Numbered from the stretch's first letter, positions 1 through 10,211 are shown. The stretch is 64,000 nt of DNA from Tetramitus jugosus (GCA_937625935.1 OW569353.1:434001-498000), one strand, 5' to 3'. The notes: generated from the sequence alone by a model not told the origin. Made by a program: numbers and translations.

Positions 1-696
1 ATCGCTTGCTTTGTCAATATTTTCATGAATGACGCCTTGATCCTTAGTCAAGCTGCTATAGTAATCATACATGTGCATACACTTGATGATAGAACGTCTC
101 ATTTCATAAAGGATATCCTTGGCCAAAGTATCTCGGTTCATGTGTGTGAACAGCGCCCAGAAATACCCCTTCAGTACATCGAGTTCGTTATGATCCGTAT
201 ACTCTCCCAAAATCTGGTACGATTCTCGAATTTGTTCTCTAAAATCGTCAAACTGTTCTTGATGTTTATGTTCATGGGCTGACCTTTCAGTGAATTCATC
301 CAGGATTACTATGAGATTGTAAACTGCTTTCCTGTACAGCGGAGTTTCAACAAGTTGACGAAAAAAATCATTAGTTCTTTGAACTATTAAATGTGGGTCG
401 GCAGAATGCTGCTGGGTCTTTTGGCATGCAACTTGAGAGAGAAACACCTGGCAGAATTCACAAAGGAAGAAGCGGAAGTGAGCATCTCGAACAATATAGA
501 ACACTAAATCCCTTGTAGTATCAAACGTTGCTAGTTGCTTCCTTGCTTTGCGTGTATGGTCCGTGTTTGGTGTTGAATACAAGACTTTGGCTTTCGTGTG
601 ATCCTTCAATCCGACTTCTTGTTTCTTTTGAGCAGCGACATAAGAGGCGTTCATCTTGTTTATCTCGTGCTTATACGAGGGACTTGGGTCAACCAT
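1..696 (-). CDS. Hypothetical protein, N-terminal part (runs off the left edge)
   Basis: An uninterrupted reading frame of 232 codons runs on the minus strand from the ATG at 694-696 to the window edge, so the C-terminus is missing. I do not recognise the family. The visible part is rich in charged and aromatic residues and looks mainly helical, with no signal peptide, membrane segment or obvious catalytic motif. The first residues are MVDPSPSYKHEINKMNAS. The absence of stops over almost 700 bases, with balanced non-repetitive composition, is the evidence that it is coding. The 235 bp upstream to the next gene contain a GCGCGAAAT site at 889-897. Confidence 0.7.
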   Translation of the reverse strand, partial: MVDPSPSYKHEINKMNASYVAAQKKQEVGLKDHTKAKVLYSTPNTDHTRKARKQLATFDTTRDLVFYIVRDAHFRFFLCEFCQVFLSQVACQKTQQHSADPHLIVQRTNDFFRQLVETPLYRKAVYNLIVILDEFTERSAHEHKHQEQFDDFREQIRESYQILGEYTDHNELDVLKGYFWALFTHMNRDTLAKDILYEMRRSIIKCMHMYDYYSSLTKDQGVIHENIDKASD

Positions 697-888
697 GATA
701 AAAATGTTAGTTCTCTTGAAAGAATTACTATATGAGTACTGGTTGCACAAAGGTATGAAATAATAAAGTTTCGCTCTTTGTTCTTTTGGTGGTTATTATG
801 AAGTTGAGGGGATTTTCTTCAAAGGAATTCCAGAGTGTCATCGCGGAGCTAATGATAGCACTATTTGAAGAAAAAATACAATCGGAAA

Positions 889-897
889 GCGCGAAAT
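889..897. promoter_or_regulatory. Possible E2F/DP-type site (GCGCGAAAT)
   Basis: The string matches the E2F consensus TTTSSCGC read on the minus strand. It lies between two same-strand genes, about 190 bp upstream of the start of the partial gene at the left edge. Similar strings occur near three other gene starts in this window. The role is inferred from the consensus alone. Confidence 0.25.
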
Positions 898-931
898 TGT
901 GAGCTATTTTACAAAATTCCAGGTTCATGTG

Positions 932-1933
932 TCAATCCTCGTCGCAACAACTGAAACAAAACAAACACCGATACCATGATTCATCGTAGTGAGAGGAGCT
1001 CTGTTTGCCATGAGATGAAGATAGCAGACCCGTCCGCTCATCAAACTCCATAGATTTCATTGACTGGTTCATCATATTGTTCCTGTTCTGAACAAGATTT
1101 AACATTGTGGATGTCATCATCTTTCGATTGAACGATGTCCTGAACTCCTTAAATGCCGATTTGTCAAACTCTGAGCAAATATCTTTGACCAATTGTTTGC
1201 ATTCACTTCGGAACTGATGATTATGATCACCAATCGACACACAACAGACACAATATCTCTGATCAGAACATAGCTTTGTATAGATATCGTACACTCCAAT
1301 GTGAACGAGCCGCACTTGAAACCGAGTGGGCGTATTGGCACTACTCGTCGTCAATGACCGTGGAGATGACGGTTGACGACGATGATGATACGATGAGGAA
1401 GGTAAAGGCGAATCGAGTACAATCGATGCAGAACTATTGCTCGTTGCATAGCTACTGTTTTTACCACCTTGTTGATCACTGTCAGCCTGTGAATGACTCT
1501 CCAGTGTCGTCACTGCAGGTGGATACGTTTTCTGAGCTGCACTCACAACACTCTTTTTTAGTGTCTGGTTCTCTAGACTAGGGAAATGATAGGGCAACGT
1601 ATTGCACTCAATCACTGTCATGTATGGTTCACTTGATGTCGATGTTGGTCTGATCACCTCTTCGGATTCTCCCGCCAAACCGCTATTGTTATCTACCACA
1701 GCAGTCGGACAATTATCGAGTATGCAACAAAAAATGATACCACGATAGTTTGATGACATGGGACTGCCATTTCCAGTAGTACTACTGAGGCTAGACGATG
1801 AAGCATTGTGTCGTGGAGATGAGATTGACCGTGGTGAATCAATAGATGACGTCGAAGATGATGATGAGCGAGAGTGATAGGACACATTGCTGCTTGTTTT
1901 TCGATGGTGCTGATGTAAGGGTTTTTTGCTCAT
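932..1933 (-). CDS. Hypothetical Ser-rich protein with Cys-rich C-terminus
   Basis: This 333-residue frame starts at the ATG at 1931-1933. The open frame continues upstream to 1981, but without another ATG. The first 60 residues are low-complexity Ser/His. Two better-structured blocks follow: one around residues 64-125 starting YRGIIFCCILDNC, and one around 210-280 with VRLVHIGVYDIYTKLC and RYCVCCVSIGDHNHQ. The pattern of a short hydrophobic strand, linker, then strand pair recalls a longin-type fold, but I cannot establish that. The protein ends in a cysteine-rich tail (WYRCLFCFSCCDED) that could be lipid-modified. The next gene is divergent, with 217 bp between start codons. Confidence 0.65.
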   Translation of the reverse strand: MSKKPLHQHHRKTSSNVSYHSRSSSSSTSSIDSPRSISSPRHNASSSSLSSTTGNGSPMSSNYRGIIFCCILDNCPTAVVDNNSGLAGESEEVIRPTSTSSEPYMTVIECNTLPYHFPSLENQTLKKSVVSAAQKTYPPAVTTLESHSQADSDQQGGKNSSYATSNSSASIVLDSPLPSSSYHHRRQPSSPRSLTTSSANTPTRFQVRLVHIGVYDIYTKLCSDQRYCVCCVSIGDHNHQFRSECKQLVKDICSEFDKSAFKEFRTSFNRKMMTSTMLNLVQNRNNMMNQSMKSMEFDERTGLLSSSHGKQSSSHYDESWYRCLFCFSCCDED

Positions 1934-2150
1934 TTTTGAAGATGGGAAGAATTCTGTTGTTGTTGCTGTTGTTTTGACCAAACTCCAGAAAAGTATTTCA
2001 GATCATCTGATTTTGAGCGGGTCGGAGAGAAAGGTAGCTCCGACATACTTTTTGAGAGAATCGGACCAGACAGAACAAACTCAAGCGAACGAAAGCTCAA
2101 CAAAAACCAACAACCAGCAACAAAACAAGAAAAACCTTGTATATACCAAG

Positions 2151-3071
2151 ATGTTTCGTTTCTTATCCAAGCACAAAAACCAAGACACAGACTGGATCCC
2201 TCATCCCAATATCATTACTCCGAATTTGGTGCTCGGTGGTATCAATTTCGTCCAGGACTCTTCCCGCATCGACCTGGTGAAGCAATTGTATGGTGTGACG
2301 CATGTGCTGTGCTGTTGTGATGAAGTGGATGAATCCAAGGGTAGCATTAATTTGGATTTAGTGCTGGGCAACAATGGTAGTGAAGTCTCGTTTCTGAGGT
2401 GTGTCATTGGGGACTTGTCATGGAGCGATCAACAATGGCAATCGCTACTAGAGTGCTTTCGGTTCTTGGATCAGGCATCAATAATGGACTCAACAACAAC
2501 AAGCGAAGAACAACGAGGAGAGGAGAATAGCGACAGTAAGAGCAGTACGTTGCAAGTTAGGCCCTTGTATTCAGATGACGAAAAAGAAGTTGAGATGGGC
2601 CAAAAGGTGGTGTATGTACATTGTATGAGAGGAAGGTCGCGATCGGCAACTGTTGTCATTGGTTATCTTATGTATCGGTATCACTTGTCATTGGAAGAGG
2701 CATACAATTATTTGAAGCATAGAAGAGTATTCATTGGGCCTCACGAATGGTTAAAGCGACAATTGATTCATATGCAGGCAAAGATAGTGGAAGAGGTGGC
2801 AAAGGTGAACCCTGCAAGAGCTGCCGAGATAACATTATGGACATTGGCAGAGTTAAAAAAACGGGAGCGTCTTGACTGGCACACAATGCATGTGTCTCAT
2901 CAAACGAAGGCTCTGATTGAGTATGGAAAAAATGAAGCAGCGTTAGATGAAGCCGATGAACTGAATGAAGACGAATTGATCAAGGGCGAGCTCGCCGAGG
3001 TGCAAGGCAAAGCACAAAACCAACACAAGATGTCGCAACCAAATGAAAAAAGTGGGTGCACCTTACAATAA
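2151..3071 (+). CDS. Dual-specificity protein phosphatase
   Basis: This 306-residue protein belongs to the DUSP branch of the protein tyrosine phosphatases, which remove phosphate from Tyr and Ser/Thr residues. The active-site loop is HCMRGRSRSA, a full HCX5R signature with catalytic Cys and phosphate-binding Arg, near residues 155-165. It is preceded by the usual strand motif (PNLVLGGINFVQD) and followed by the helical end of the domain (YLMYRYHLSLEEAYNYLKHRR). The start is the ATG at 2151. The frame is open further upstream, but only non-ATG codons are there and it would overlap the divergent neighbour. A 45-residue low-complexity insert sits just before the active-site strand. The C-terminal 100 residues are charged and may be regulatory. 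Confidence 0.88.
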   Translation: MFRFLSKHKNQDTDWIPHPNIITPNLVLGGINFVQDSSRIDLVKQLYGVTHVLCCCDEVDESKGSINLDLVLGNNGSEVSFLRCVIGDLSWSDQQWQSLLECFRFLDQASIMDSTTTSEEQRGEENSDSKSSTLQVRPLYSDDEKEVEMGQKVVYVHCMRGRSRSATVVIGYLMYRYHLSLEEAYNYLKHRRVFIGPHEWLKRQLIHMQAKIVEEVAKVNPARAAEITLWTLAELKKRERLDWHTMHVSHQTKALIEYGKNEAALDEADELNEDELIKGELAEVQGKAQNQHKMSQPNEKSGCTLQ

Positions 3072-3138
3072 ATCTTTACCATAAACTACCTCCCAATACC
3101 CCAATACAACATGCTTTTCATTTCTCCGATCCCTTCAA

Positions 3139-3147
3139 GCGCGAAAA
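3139..3147. promoter_or_regulatory. Possible E2F/DP-type site (GCGCGAAAA)
   Basis: TTTTCGCGC on the minus strand matches the E2F consensus TTTSSCGC and lies about 70 bp upstream of the XPD-like start codon. Only the match and position are seen; binding is inferred. Confidence 0.3.
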
Positions 3148-3215
3148 CCAAACAACCCAAAAGCTTTCACACGGAGCTTTGATCAAACAAGCGCAACAAA
3201 AAAGCAATCAAAGCA

Positions 3216-5740
3216 ATGAAAATTCAGATTGGTTCGCTACCAGTGTACTTTCCCTATGATCGCATCTACCCAGAGCAATACGAGTACATGGTTGAGCTCT
3301 ACAGAGTCATTCATACGAATGATCAGTCAAAAAGCAACAACAAGGAAAAGAGAAAAACGAGCAGTGGCATGAAACATGGTACGGCCTTGACTGCCATGTT
3401 CGAAATGCCACGCGCAACAGGTCATCTCACCTGTATGCTCTCTCTCATTTGTTCACTGTTGTTTCATGAGAGAGAAACAACAACGAGAATGAGTGGAAAT
3501 TGGTCCAAACTGGTCTTTTGTACCAATAGTGTCATTCAGATGGAAAAGGTCATGGAAGAGTGTAAATTTGTTTATCAATACATTAAGAAACATGTTGTCG
3601 TTGCGAATGAGGGTGCAATGGTTGATGATGATTTAACGTTGGAGTATCCAGATTTGGAAGCAGGATTGACTGCGGTTGGATTTTCATCCAAGAAGAATTT
3701 GTGCATTCATCCATCGATTGTCATTGACTCACCAGAGGACAGCAGAGTAGATGCGCAGTGTCGATCGATTACAGCGAGTTGGATCAGAGAGGCAGCTCGA
3801 TCTGATCCTACTCTGACTACATGTTCTTATTATGATGGATGGGAACAGCAGGAGAAAACAAATCAATTTAAACTACCTTTTGGAGTGCATACGATACATG
3901 ATTTGCATGCAATGGGAAGGAAGGAGGGATGGTGTCCCTATTTTACAACGAAAAAAGCAGTGCAATATGCTGATATTGTGGTGTATTGTTATTCGAATTT
4001 GTTGGACCCAAAGATATCATCTACAGTATCTAATCATTTATCAAAAGAGTGTATTGTTGTGTTTGATGATGCATACAAGATCGATACGGTCTCTTCTGAG
4101 TTATTCTCGGTGCATGTTGATGAGCCAGTATTGCGACAAATTAAGCAAGGAATACGATTGTTGGAAAACCGAGTGCAAAGGTATTTTTCAATTATTGTTA
4201 TTTCATATGTGACAATCGTCCGAACATTGTTTGTTTTGGGAGAGGGAATGCATATTGAACCTTTATTTTTTTCTTGTTCATGCACAATAGTGTGAAAGAT
4301 AATGAAATGGGAACTAGGAGATTGCAAGAGGAATATCAACGGTTGGTATCAGGGTTGAGTCCACCCGTTGAACCTTCGGATGAGTTGCCGGCACTCCCTA
4401 TTCGGACAATCGATTTACTACCCTCTTATGTTGTGCCTGGTAATATTCGACAACCTGAACATTTTGTTGTGCTATTAAAGAGGTTTTTTGGGTTTATTCA
4501 TGGATATATGACTGATCCAGATATGAAACACAAGGGTGAAACAGCAGATAATTTTGTTGAGTTGATACAGCGAGAGGCTTTAATTGAAGAAAATATTTTA
4601 AAATATTTCACTCATCGATTAAATTCGCTATTGAATGCGCTGCAAATTCGGAACACCTATGAATATCGAGGAGTTAGGATATTATCAGACCTCGCAACTA
4701 TGCTTGGATCTCAAAGACAAGGTTTTTATGTGACAGTGGATCCATACGATGACCGAACACCGACCAGTTTTGATCCAGTGCTTCAGTTAACATGTCTAGA
4801 TCCTGCATTTGCCCTGGTACCATCGACTCAAAAATTTAAGATGATTGTGTTCCAAAGTTCAGTACTTCCTGCCATGAGCATGTATGCAAAGTTACTTTCT
4901 ATCAATCCAATCGCAAGTCGGTCCTTTCCCTTCACTTATCCGCGCAATTGTTTGTGCCCAGTTGTGTTAAGCAGAGGTAGCGATCAGGTAGCGGTGAGCA
5001 CGCAAAGAAAAGCGAGATTGGATCCTTCTGTTGTAAGAAACTATGGTGCATTGCTCGTAGAGTTATCGAAGTACACACCAGATGGTATCGTTGCATTTTT
5101 CCCATCGTTTCATTACATGGAAGAAATGTTAGCTCGATGGAACGATATGGGATTGATCACTACAATTCAAAGGTTTAAGTTAGTAGTTGCAGAGACAACG
5201 AGCCCAACAGAAACAGCATTAGCGTTGCAAAACTATAGAAGAGCATGTGACTCGGGAAGAGGAGCTTTAATGTTCTCTATTGCTCGTGGAAGTGTTGCAG
5301 ACTCTGTCGATTTCGATGGAAAGTATGGAAGAGCAGTAGTGATGTTTGGTATTCCATTCTCAGAAGTGGACACCAAGTTAATGAAGGCTAAACTCGATCT
5401 CTTTGAAAGGAAGTACAATATCTCAGCAGAAGATTACTTGACGTTTGATGCTTTGCGACACACATCTCATTGTATAACCAAGGGACTGCACAACAAGAGG
5501 GATTATGGTCTGGCAATTCTGGCTGATAGACGATACAATAAGGAAGACAAGCGTCGCTTATTACCAAGGTGGGTCCAAGATCAAACACCAGAGAATCATC
5601 TGAATCTCTCCACTGAAGCTCTCATGCAAATTTGCCGTCGATTTTTGAAAGAGATTGCTCAACCTATCGACATGAGTGATGTCCAAATGTTGACTGAGCA
5701 AGATATTAATCTACTCTCAAAGAAGATCCACACTGAATAA
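3216..5740 (+). CDS. XPD/ERCC2 (Rad3) family protein with degenerate helicase motifs
   Basis: Two exons, 3216-4180 and 4291-5740, flank a 110-bp GT..AG intron and give 804 residues (human XPD has 760). XPD is the Fe-S helicase subunit of TFIIH, acting in nucleotide excision repair and transcription. Collinear similarity runs from the N-terminal FPYDRIYPEQY to the C-terminal RWVQDQ region. Cys163, 182, 203 and 240 correspond to the four Fe-S ligands (NLCIHP, QCRSITAS, TTCSYY, GWCPYF). The ATPase motifs do not survive. The Walker A position reads MPRATGHL (normally MPSGTGKT), the DEAH position reads DDAY (284-287), motif III reads QSSVLPA, motif V reads ARGSVADSVDF, and motif VI reads HCITKGLHNK. 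The protein should be unable to hydrolyse ATP. It is either a structural TFIIH subunit or a divergent paralogue beside a canonical XPD elsewhere. Confidence 0.88.
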
Positions 5741-5770
5741 ATTTGAACGATCACAATATTCTCCCACAAT

Positions 5771-7420
5771 CTATTGCGTTTGTGCAAATTGCTTCAAACG
5801 TTCGACCTCCTCTTCGAGATTGCTACTACTGTTGGATTTTGGTGCGTCCTTATCTTCAGCTAGTAGATCACATCGAATTTGCAACTCCTTGTAACGGAAC
5901 GCCAACAGATCTCGCAGTTCTTTCTCAAAGAAGTGACTACACCTTGGTTTGTTTTCAAAAACTTTTTGAAATTGTATATTCTTCTTGTTGAGTCGATCAA
6001 AGTGGAAGACATCATGCGTTATCCGACCGTCAAACTCACGAATTTCATTCTCATACTTCTTCTCATACTTTACAATCCGGTGGATATGTCTGTACAGTAG
6101 CATATTCAAAGAATGTCCCTGGATATGCTTAATATCAAATGTGTCGGAAGAAACAAGTGTATCATACAGTTGTTTGTCATATTCTCTCACAGAGTTCATT
6201 ATCTTTTCACCAAATCGTGCTAAGAACTCCACATAGGTCTCTTCCACTTCTTCCTGTCTTTGTCGATTATTGGTTTCTCTATTTTGATCCTTTCCACCCT
6301 TGTCTTTACTACTACTACTAGCGCTACCACTATTACTACCGCTACTAGCACCGTCAACAACAGCAACAGTTCTGGTTGAAGAAGCTTGTTTCAATTGACC
6401 TAACTCAGTCATCTTTCTCCTCCGTTTGGAACTAGAATCCTCCCATTTCTTCTTTTCTCTCAATCTCTTCTTCTGAAACTGTTTCATCTTTAGATCACTG
6501 TCCTTGACGTTCTCACCCGTTTCCCACGTGTTATCCTCGTGATCATAATCCAACCACTTTACCAAATATTCCTCCATCTTCTTTCCATTCTTCAAAACAG
6601 TTGTTCGCTTGTCTAATATCCTGTCCACATCGTATGTTAATTCCTCTTCGTCGTCACTGTTTTCGCTATCTTCGTCATCATCGTCGTCACTATCTTGCAT
6701 ATTTTGCTTACTGTTTGTTGCAGTCGATGCATTCTCAATCTCATCTTCACTGTCATGAAAATGATAGTCCAATTCACCTTCCCATTCATCTTCTTCTTCT
6801 TCACCATGATCTTTGTCCGAAGAAGAAGGATTCTTCTTCTTGTGATAGGAAATGACAGGTTTTACTGCATGATCACCATTGCTATTTGCATCGCCATGAC
6901 CGCGTCGATTGCCACTACGAATCGCCACCATTGCACGATGATTCTTCGACTCATCCCGATCATCCCGAATATCCTGATCATCCTGATCATCATCATCTAC
7001 CATTGACATCATAGCACTCGTATTCTTGTTAGCATGATCATCCTCATCTGGTTCTTCATCATTCTCACCATCTTCACCATCATCATCTTCATCATCTGTT
7101 GACACTCTCAAATCACAGTACAAGTAATCTTGTTCTTCATTGTAACATGAGATGAGTTGATGATGATGATACATAACAAGTTTGTCAATCTGTCGGAGGG
7201 TCAAATGATTGAGTTTAGACATGTATTTGCTCACTGTACTGGACCATTGTCGATTGAGAAACAAGAGATGAGGCAATGTTTGAGTCAAATCACAGTATTG
7301 GAGGATGAGTGAGACACAATAAATGTCCAAGTCACGAAAATCATTGGATACGATCATGATCATGTTGTTTGGATCATCATTGTTCGTACCGAGACGATCG
7401 CTGATTAGCTCTTGACTCAT
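5771..7420 (-). CDS. Chromodomain protein with F-box-like N-terminus
   Basis: This 549-residue protein starts at the ATG at 7418-7420; the frame extends upstream only through non-ATG codons. Residues about 27-75 (DIYCVSLILQYCDLTQTL, then HLLFLNRQWSSTVSKY) look like an F-box, which binds Skp1 in SCF ubiquitin ligases. A long acidic Asp/Glu region follows. At about 262-318 there is a chromodomain with the core EEYLVKWLDYDHEDNTWE, including the aromatic residues that bind methyl-lysine. A basic helical stretch and an uncharacterised helical C-terminus (about 400-549) follow. The stop lies 30 bp from the convergent XPD-like gene. The start lies 92 bp from the divergent F-box gene, so they probably share a promoter. 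Confidence 0.82.
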   Translation of the reverse strand: MSQELISDRLGTNNDDPNNMIMIVSNDFRDLDIYCVSLILQYCDLTQTLPHLLFLNRQWSSTVSKYMSKLNHLTLRQIDKLVMYHHHQLISCYNEEQDYLYCDLRVSTDDEDDDGEDGENDEEPDEDDHANKNTSAMMSMVDDDDQDDQDIRDDRDESKNHRAMVAIRSGNRRGHGDANSNGDHAVKPVISYHKKKNPSSSDKDHGEEEEDEWEGELDYHFHDSEDEIENASTATNSKQNMQDSDDDDDEDSENSDDEEELTYDVDRILDKRTTVLKNGKKMEEYLVKWLDYDHEDNTWETGENVKDSDLKMKQFQKKRLREKKKWEDSSSKRRRKMTELGQLKQASSTRTVAVVDGASSGSNSGSASSSSKDKGGKDQNRETNNRQRQEEVEETYVEFLARFGEKIMNSVREYDKQLYDTLVSSDTFDIKHIQGHSLNMLLYRHIHRIVKYEKKYENEIREFDGRITHDVFHFDRLNKKNIQFQKVFENKPRCSHFFEKELRDLLAFRYKELQIRCDLLAEDKDAPKSNSSSNLEEEVERLKQFAQTQ

Positions 7421-7454
7421 TTTTCGCTCCTTTTTCTGGCGCTTTTTCGTTTGA

Positions 7455-7463
7455 GCGGGAAAA
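7455..7463. promoter_or_regulatory. Possible E2F/DP-type site (GCGGGAAAA) in a bidirectional promoter
   Basis: TTTTCCCGC on the minus strand is a perfect TTTSSCGC match. It sits in the 92-bp gap between the start codons of the divergent chromodomain and F-box genes. Shared regulation is inferred. Confidence 0.35.
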
Positions 7464-7512
7464 CTTTTCGAGTTCAAGAAAAAGCTTCCTCACAACAAAA
7501 GCAAGGAGTGAA

Positions 7513-9435
7513 ATGTTTGATGAAATATTGATTATTGTGTTGTCGTTTCTGGATCAGAAGGAACTAAAGTGTGCAGAACAAGTGTGTCACCAATGGTATC
7601 ATTGTTGTCAGAGGACCAATTGGCACGTTGCTTGTCTCAACATTCTGGCTCAATTGCGATTGGATAAGACTATTCGTAAAAATCGATCGAGTTATTTGAG
7701 GAGGGTGCAAAATACGTTGGCTGCCTTTGTGAGACATCCATCTGATTTGTTTGAGACTGAAAGGTCTGCTTCGGCGAGCAAGTATTTGAGTAGTGGTGGG
7801 AGTAGTAGCAAACCAAAGAAACGAAGGAAACAGAAAAGGAAAACGCACGTCTTGCTGAACAGTAAAACTTCTCAGTTGGCAAAGCAATTGTTTGTGCCGA
7901 GTGATCCCAAAATGGTCATGATTGCATTGGATCAGGCGAACAAGAAGTGGAATTTCTTGTCCAAGGGTACACCTGTGGCCGAGATGCTATGGGAACAGGT
8001 GAAACAACAGACAACAACTGTGAAAAATATTATGAAACAGATACTAAAGCATCGAATGGTTTCTTTGAAGGACATTCAGTTGAGAGAGTCTCAGAAAAAG
8101 TATGAGAATGTGTTGGTGAACAAGTTGTGTGCATTCGGAAACGTAGTTGCATTCTCCTTTAGCCAATGTGGTGCTGTTGGTTTGGTGGACATTTACACGA
8201 CAAAGTTTGTCTTACCGAACGCGGTGTTCTATCCTCATTTGAAAGCAATGAAGAATTTGAAGAAGGGAGCTCGTTGCCAAGTAGAGATCACACATATGGT
8301 ACTGGCGAAGCCAGAGAGAGCTCACATATCTGTAAAGTATCAATGTGAGACTAGTGGTGAAATAATCACCATTCTTTACAATGTTCATAGGCTTGTAGTA
8401 GCAGGGAAATACAGCTCGAATCGCGAGCCTAATGTGCCTTTTCTCCAGGAATGGAACATCTACCAGTGTGCAAATGATCTATATGCTCACATTCATTTAC
8501 TAGAGATACCAAGAGCTCGATTTGAATTTGTGCATGACTACCTTGCGGGAATAACCTTGAACGATACAACAATTGTAGAGCGGTTTGCATTCGACAACGA
8601 GTACAAAGCCCTTGCATGTTATCTTTCATATCCGTCCACCGTGTTGTTGTACTTGGATAAAAGATTAACAGCTGTTTATCGTCGTTCAGGTACATCAGAT
8701 CTTGATTTTGAGGGAATGTTAGGTCACAGAGTAGTCACTGTCACCTTGTTCTCGGATCGACAAATGAGTATTGAATCTCCACATTCCATTTTGGAGATAC
8801 ATGTGGACAAATTGTGTGGATTTGTTTCAGATGCCTACGAGATTAAGCTAATCCAGAATACCGCATTACAAAATAATGCAACAATCTTAGTGAATCGATA
8901 TTGTTACACTCCTGAATATGGATCATTCGAATCTGTGGGACAGCACGCCACAGCCGATTCACTCTCGTACCACTCTCGTTTTCCTTCCTCATCTCCCACT
9001 ACCTTGAACAGATTTGCCATTTCTAAAACTGGAAAGAACATTGCAATGTGCTGGATTCGTGGTGATTACTCAAGTATCACAGCTATTGATTATGAACAGA
9101 TTGAACACAATAGACTCCACACTAGTATTTCCATAGAAGATGCTTCCGCATTCTACGGCGCAGATTTCTTCTCTTTTGATCAATGGGAGAAAGTTCTCAG
9201 TGTTGCCATCGAAGAGAACACCTTGTTCATCAACACTGATCTCCACTGCTATTATGGTTGCTTCATAGAAAATAACTCCTTTCCCACATTGACTTTAGTG
9301 CCTCATATCCTCCCAAGTTCAAAGCTCTATCTACAGGACAATATTCCCTCCATTATCCACAATGGCATTTGCGTGAACGCATATGCTGAGGTTGATGATG
9401 ACTTCAGATCGTCTGTACTCAGTTTTACATATTGA
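7513..9435 (+). CDS. F-box domain protein
   Basis: This 640-residue protein opens with a clear F-box (FDEILIIVLSFLDQKELKC, then CHQWYHCC), so it is probably a substrate receptor of an SCF ubiquitin ligase. A basic, Lys-rich stretch follows near residue 100 (KPKKRRKQKRKTH), possibly a nuclear localisation signal. The remaining 500 residues are not recognisable by eye. They are moderately hydrophobic and strand-rich, with no clear WD40, Kelch or LRR repeat. The start is the first ATG after the divergent neighbour. No intron is needed. The gene is followed within 59 bp by the convergent Nudix gene. Confidence 0.82.
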   Translation: MFDEILIIVLSFLDQKELKCAEQVCHQWYHCCQRTNWHVACLNILAQLRLDKTIRKNRSSYLRRVQNTLAAFVRHPSDLFETERSASASKYLSSGGSSSKPKKRRKQKRKTHVLLNSKTSQLAKQLFVPSDPKMVMIALDQANKKWNFLSKGTPVAEMLWEQVKQQTTTVKNIMKQILKHRMVSLKDIQLRESQKKYENVLVNKLCAFGNVVAFSFSQCGAVGLVDIYTTKFVLPNAVFYPHLKAMKNLKKGARCQVEITHMVLAKPERAHISVKYQCETSGEIITILYNVHRLVVAGKYSSNREPNVPFLQEWNIYQCANDLYAHIHLLEIPRARFEFVHDYLAGITLNDTTIVERFAFDNEYKALACYLSYPSTVLLYLDKRLTAVYRRSGTSDLDFEGMLGHRVVTVTLFSDRQMSIESPHSILEIHVDKLCGFVSDAYEIKLIQNTALQNNATILVNRYCYTPEYGSFESVGQHATADSLSYHSRFPSSSPTTLNRFAISKTGKNIAMCWIRGDYSSITAIDYEQIEHNRLHTSISIEDASAFYGADFFSFDQWEKVLSVAIEENTLFINTDLHCYYGCFIENNSFPTLTLVPHILPSSKLYLQDNIPSIIHNGICVNAYAEVDDDFRSSVLSFTY

Positions 9436-9494
9436 GTAGCAAATGATTTGTGCATGCTTTGAGCGTATTCTGAAAGACTCTGTCAGCTCAACTC

Positions 9495-10211
9495 CTAGGT
9501 TCCTGTGTTGATCAATATCGAGGATGAGCAGGACTTGTTGGGTTCCACACCTAGAGTCAATCGATTCTCAATCTCCTTAAACACCAAGTGATATCCAGAC
9601 TCCTTCAAGTCGGCATAGAAGTAACCAGGGCTTTTCTCATTGATTTTGTTCAAATAGTCTCTCCAATCGAGCATCCGAACACACTCTACATCTCCACAAA
9701 TCAATGTAGAGAATGCCAAATGCTCATGTTCCTGCACATACTTCTCCACACCTTTCCATATCACGACATACACATCAATGTGATACTTGCCAAAGGTTAA
9801 TTGTAAGGGTGTTTCCTTATCAATCTGGGATAGAAGCACGGTATCATCAATACCCAACTCTTCCCTCAACTCACGTTTCACTGCCTGCTTGCTCGTTTCT
9901 CCCTTCTGTACATGCCCTGTGACACCACAATCCCACATGCCTCCATAGTCAATGTCTTGAGCACGTTGTTGCATGAGTAAGTTGCCTCTTGGACTTACGA
10001 GAAAGAGATGCACTACCAGAAGATAGCATTGATCATCTGCTTCAAATTTCTCAATCGAATTTCGTGTCGCTGGCGAGTATGCATGATGTCTCTTGTTCCG
10101 ATACATGATCCGATTTGGGATGATACACCTCAGGGGATCAAACACGGCCAGTTTTTCATCTTGTGAGGTGTCGGTATCACGGTTTCCTTCATGGTGATCC
10201 GTGTCTTTCAT
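9495..10211 (-). CDS. Nudix hydrolase
   Basis: This 238-residue protein starts at the ATG at 9495-10211 (first codon at 10209-10211). It carries a perfect Nudix box, GX5EX7REUXEEXGU, as GHVQKGE followed by RELREELGI near residues 110-132. The box binds Mg2+ and hydrolyses nucleoside diphosphates linked to another moiety. The strand before it (LMQQRAQDIDYGGMWDCGVTG) resembles the isopentenyl diphosphate isomerase and YfcD-type branch, where a Nudix fold acts on diphosphate substrates. The C-terminal helix (FYADLKESGYHLVFKEIENR) completes the domain. The substrate cannot be told from sequence. The TPR gene is divergent, 122 bp away. Confidence 0.88.
   Translation of the reverse strand: MKDTDHHEGNRDTDTSQDEKLAVFDPLRCIIPNRIMYRNKRHHAYSPATRNSIEKFEADDQCYLLVVHLFLVSPRGNLLMQQRAQDIDYGGMWDCGVTGHVQKGETSKQAVKRELREELGIDDTVLLSQIDKETPLQLTFGKYHIDVYVVIWKGVEKYVQEHEHLAFSTLICGDVECVRMLDWRDYLNKINEKSPGYFYADLKESGYHLVFKEIENRLTLGVEPNKSCSSSILINTGT

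Noticed and set aside
728-928. 66-codon minus-strand frame between two same-strand genes
   Set aside because: Short, no recognisable features and no conserved context; it is within the size expected by chance in intergenic DNA.
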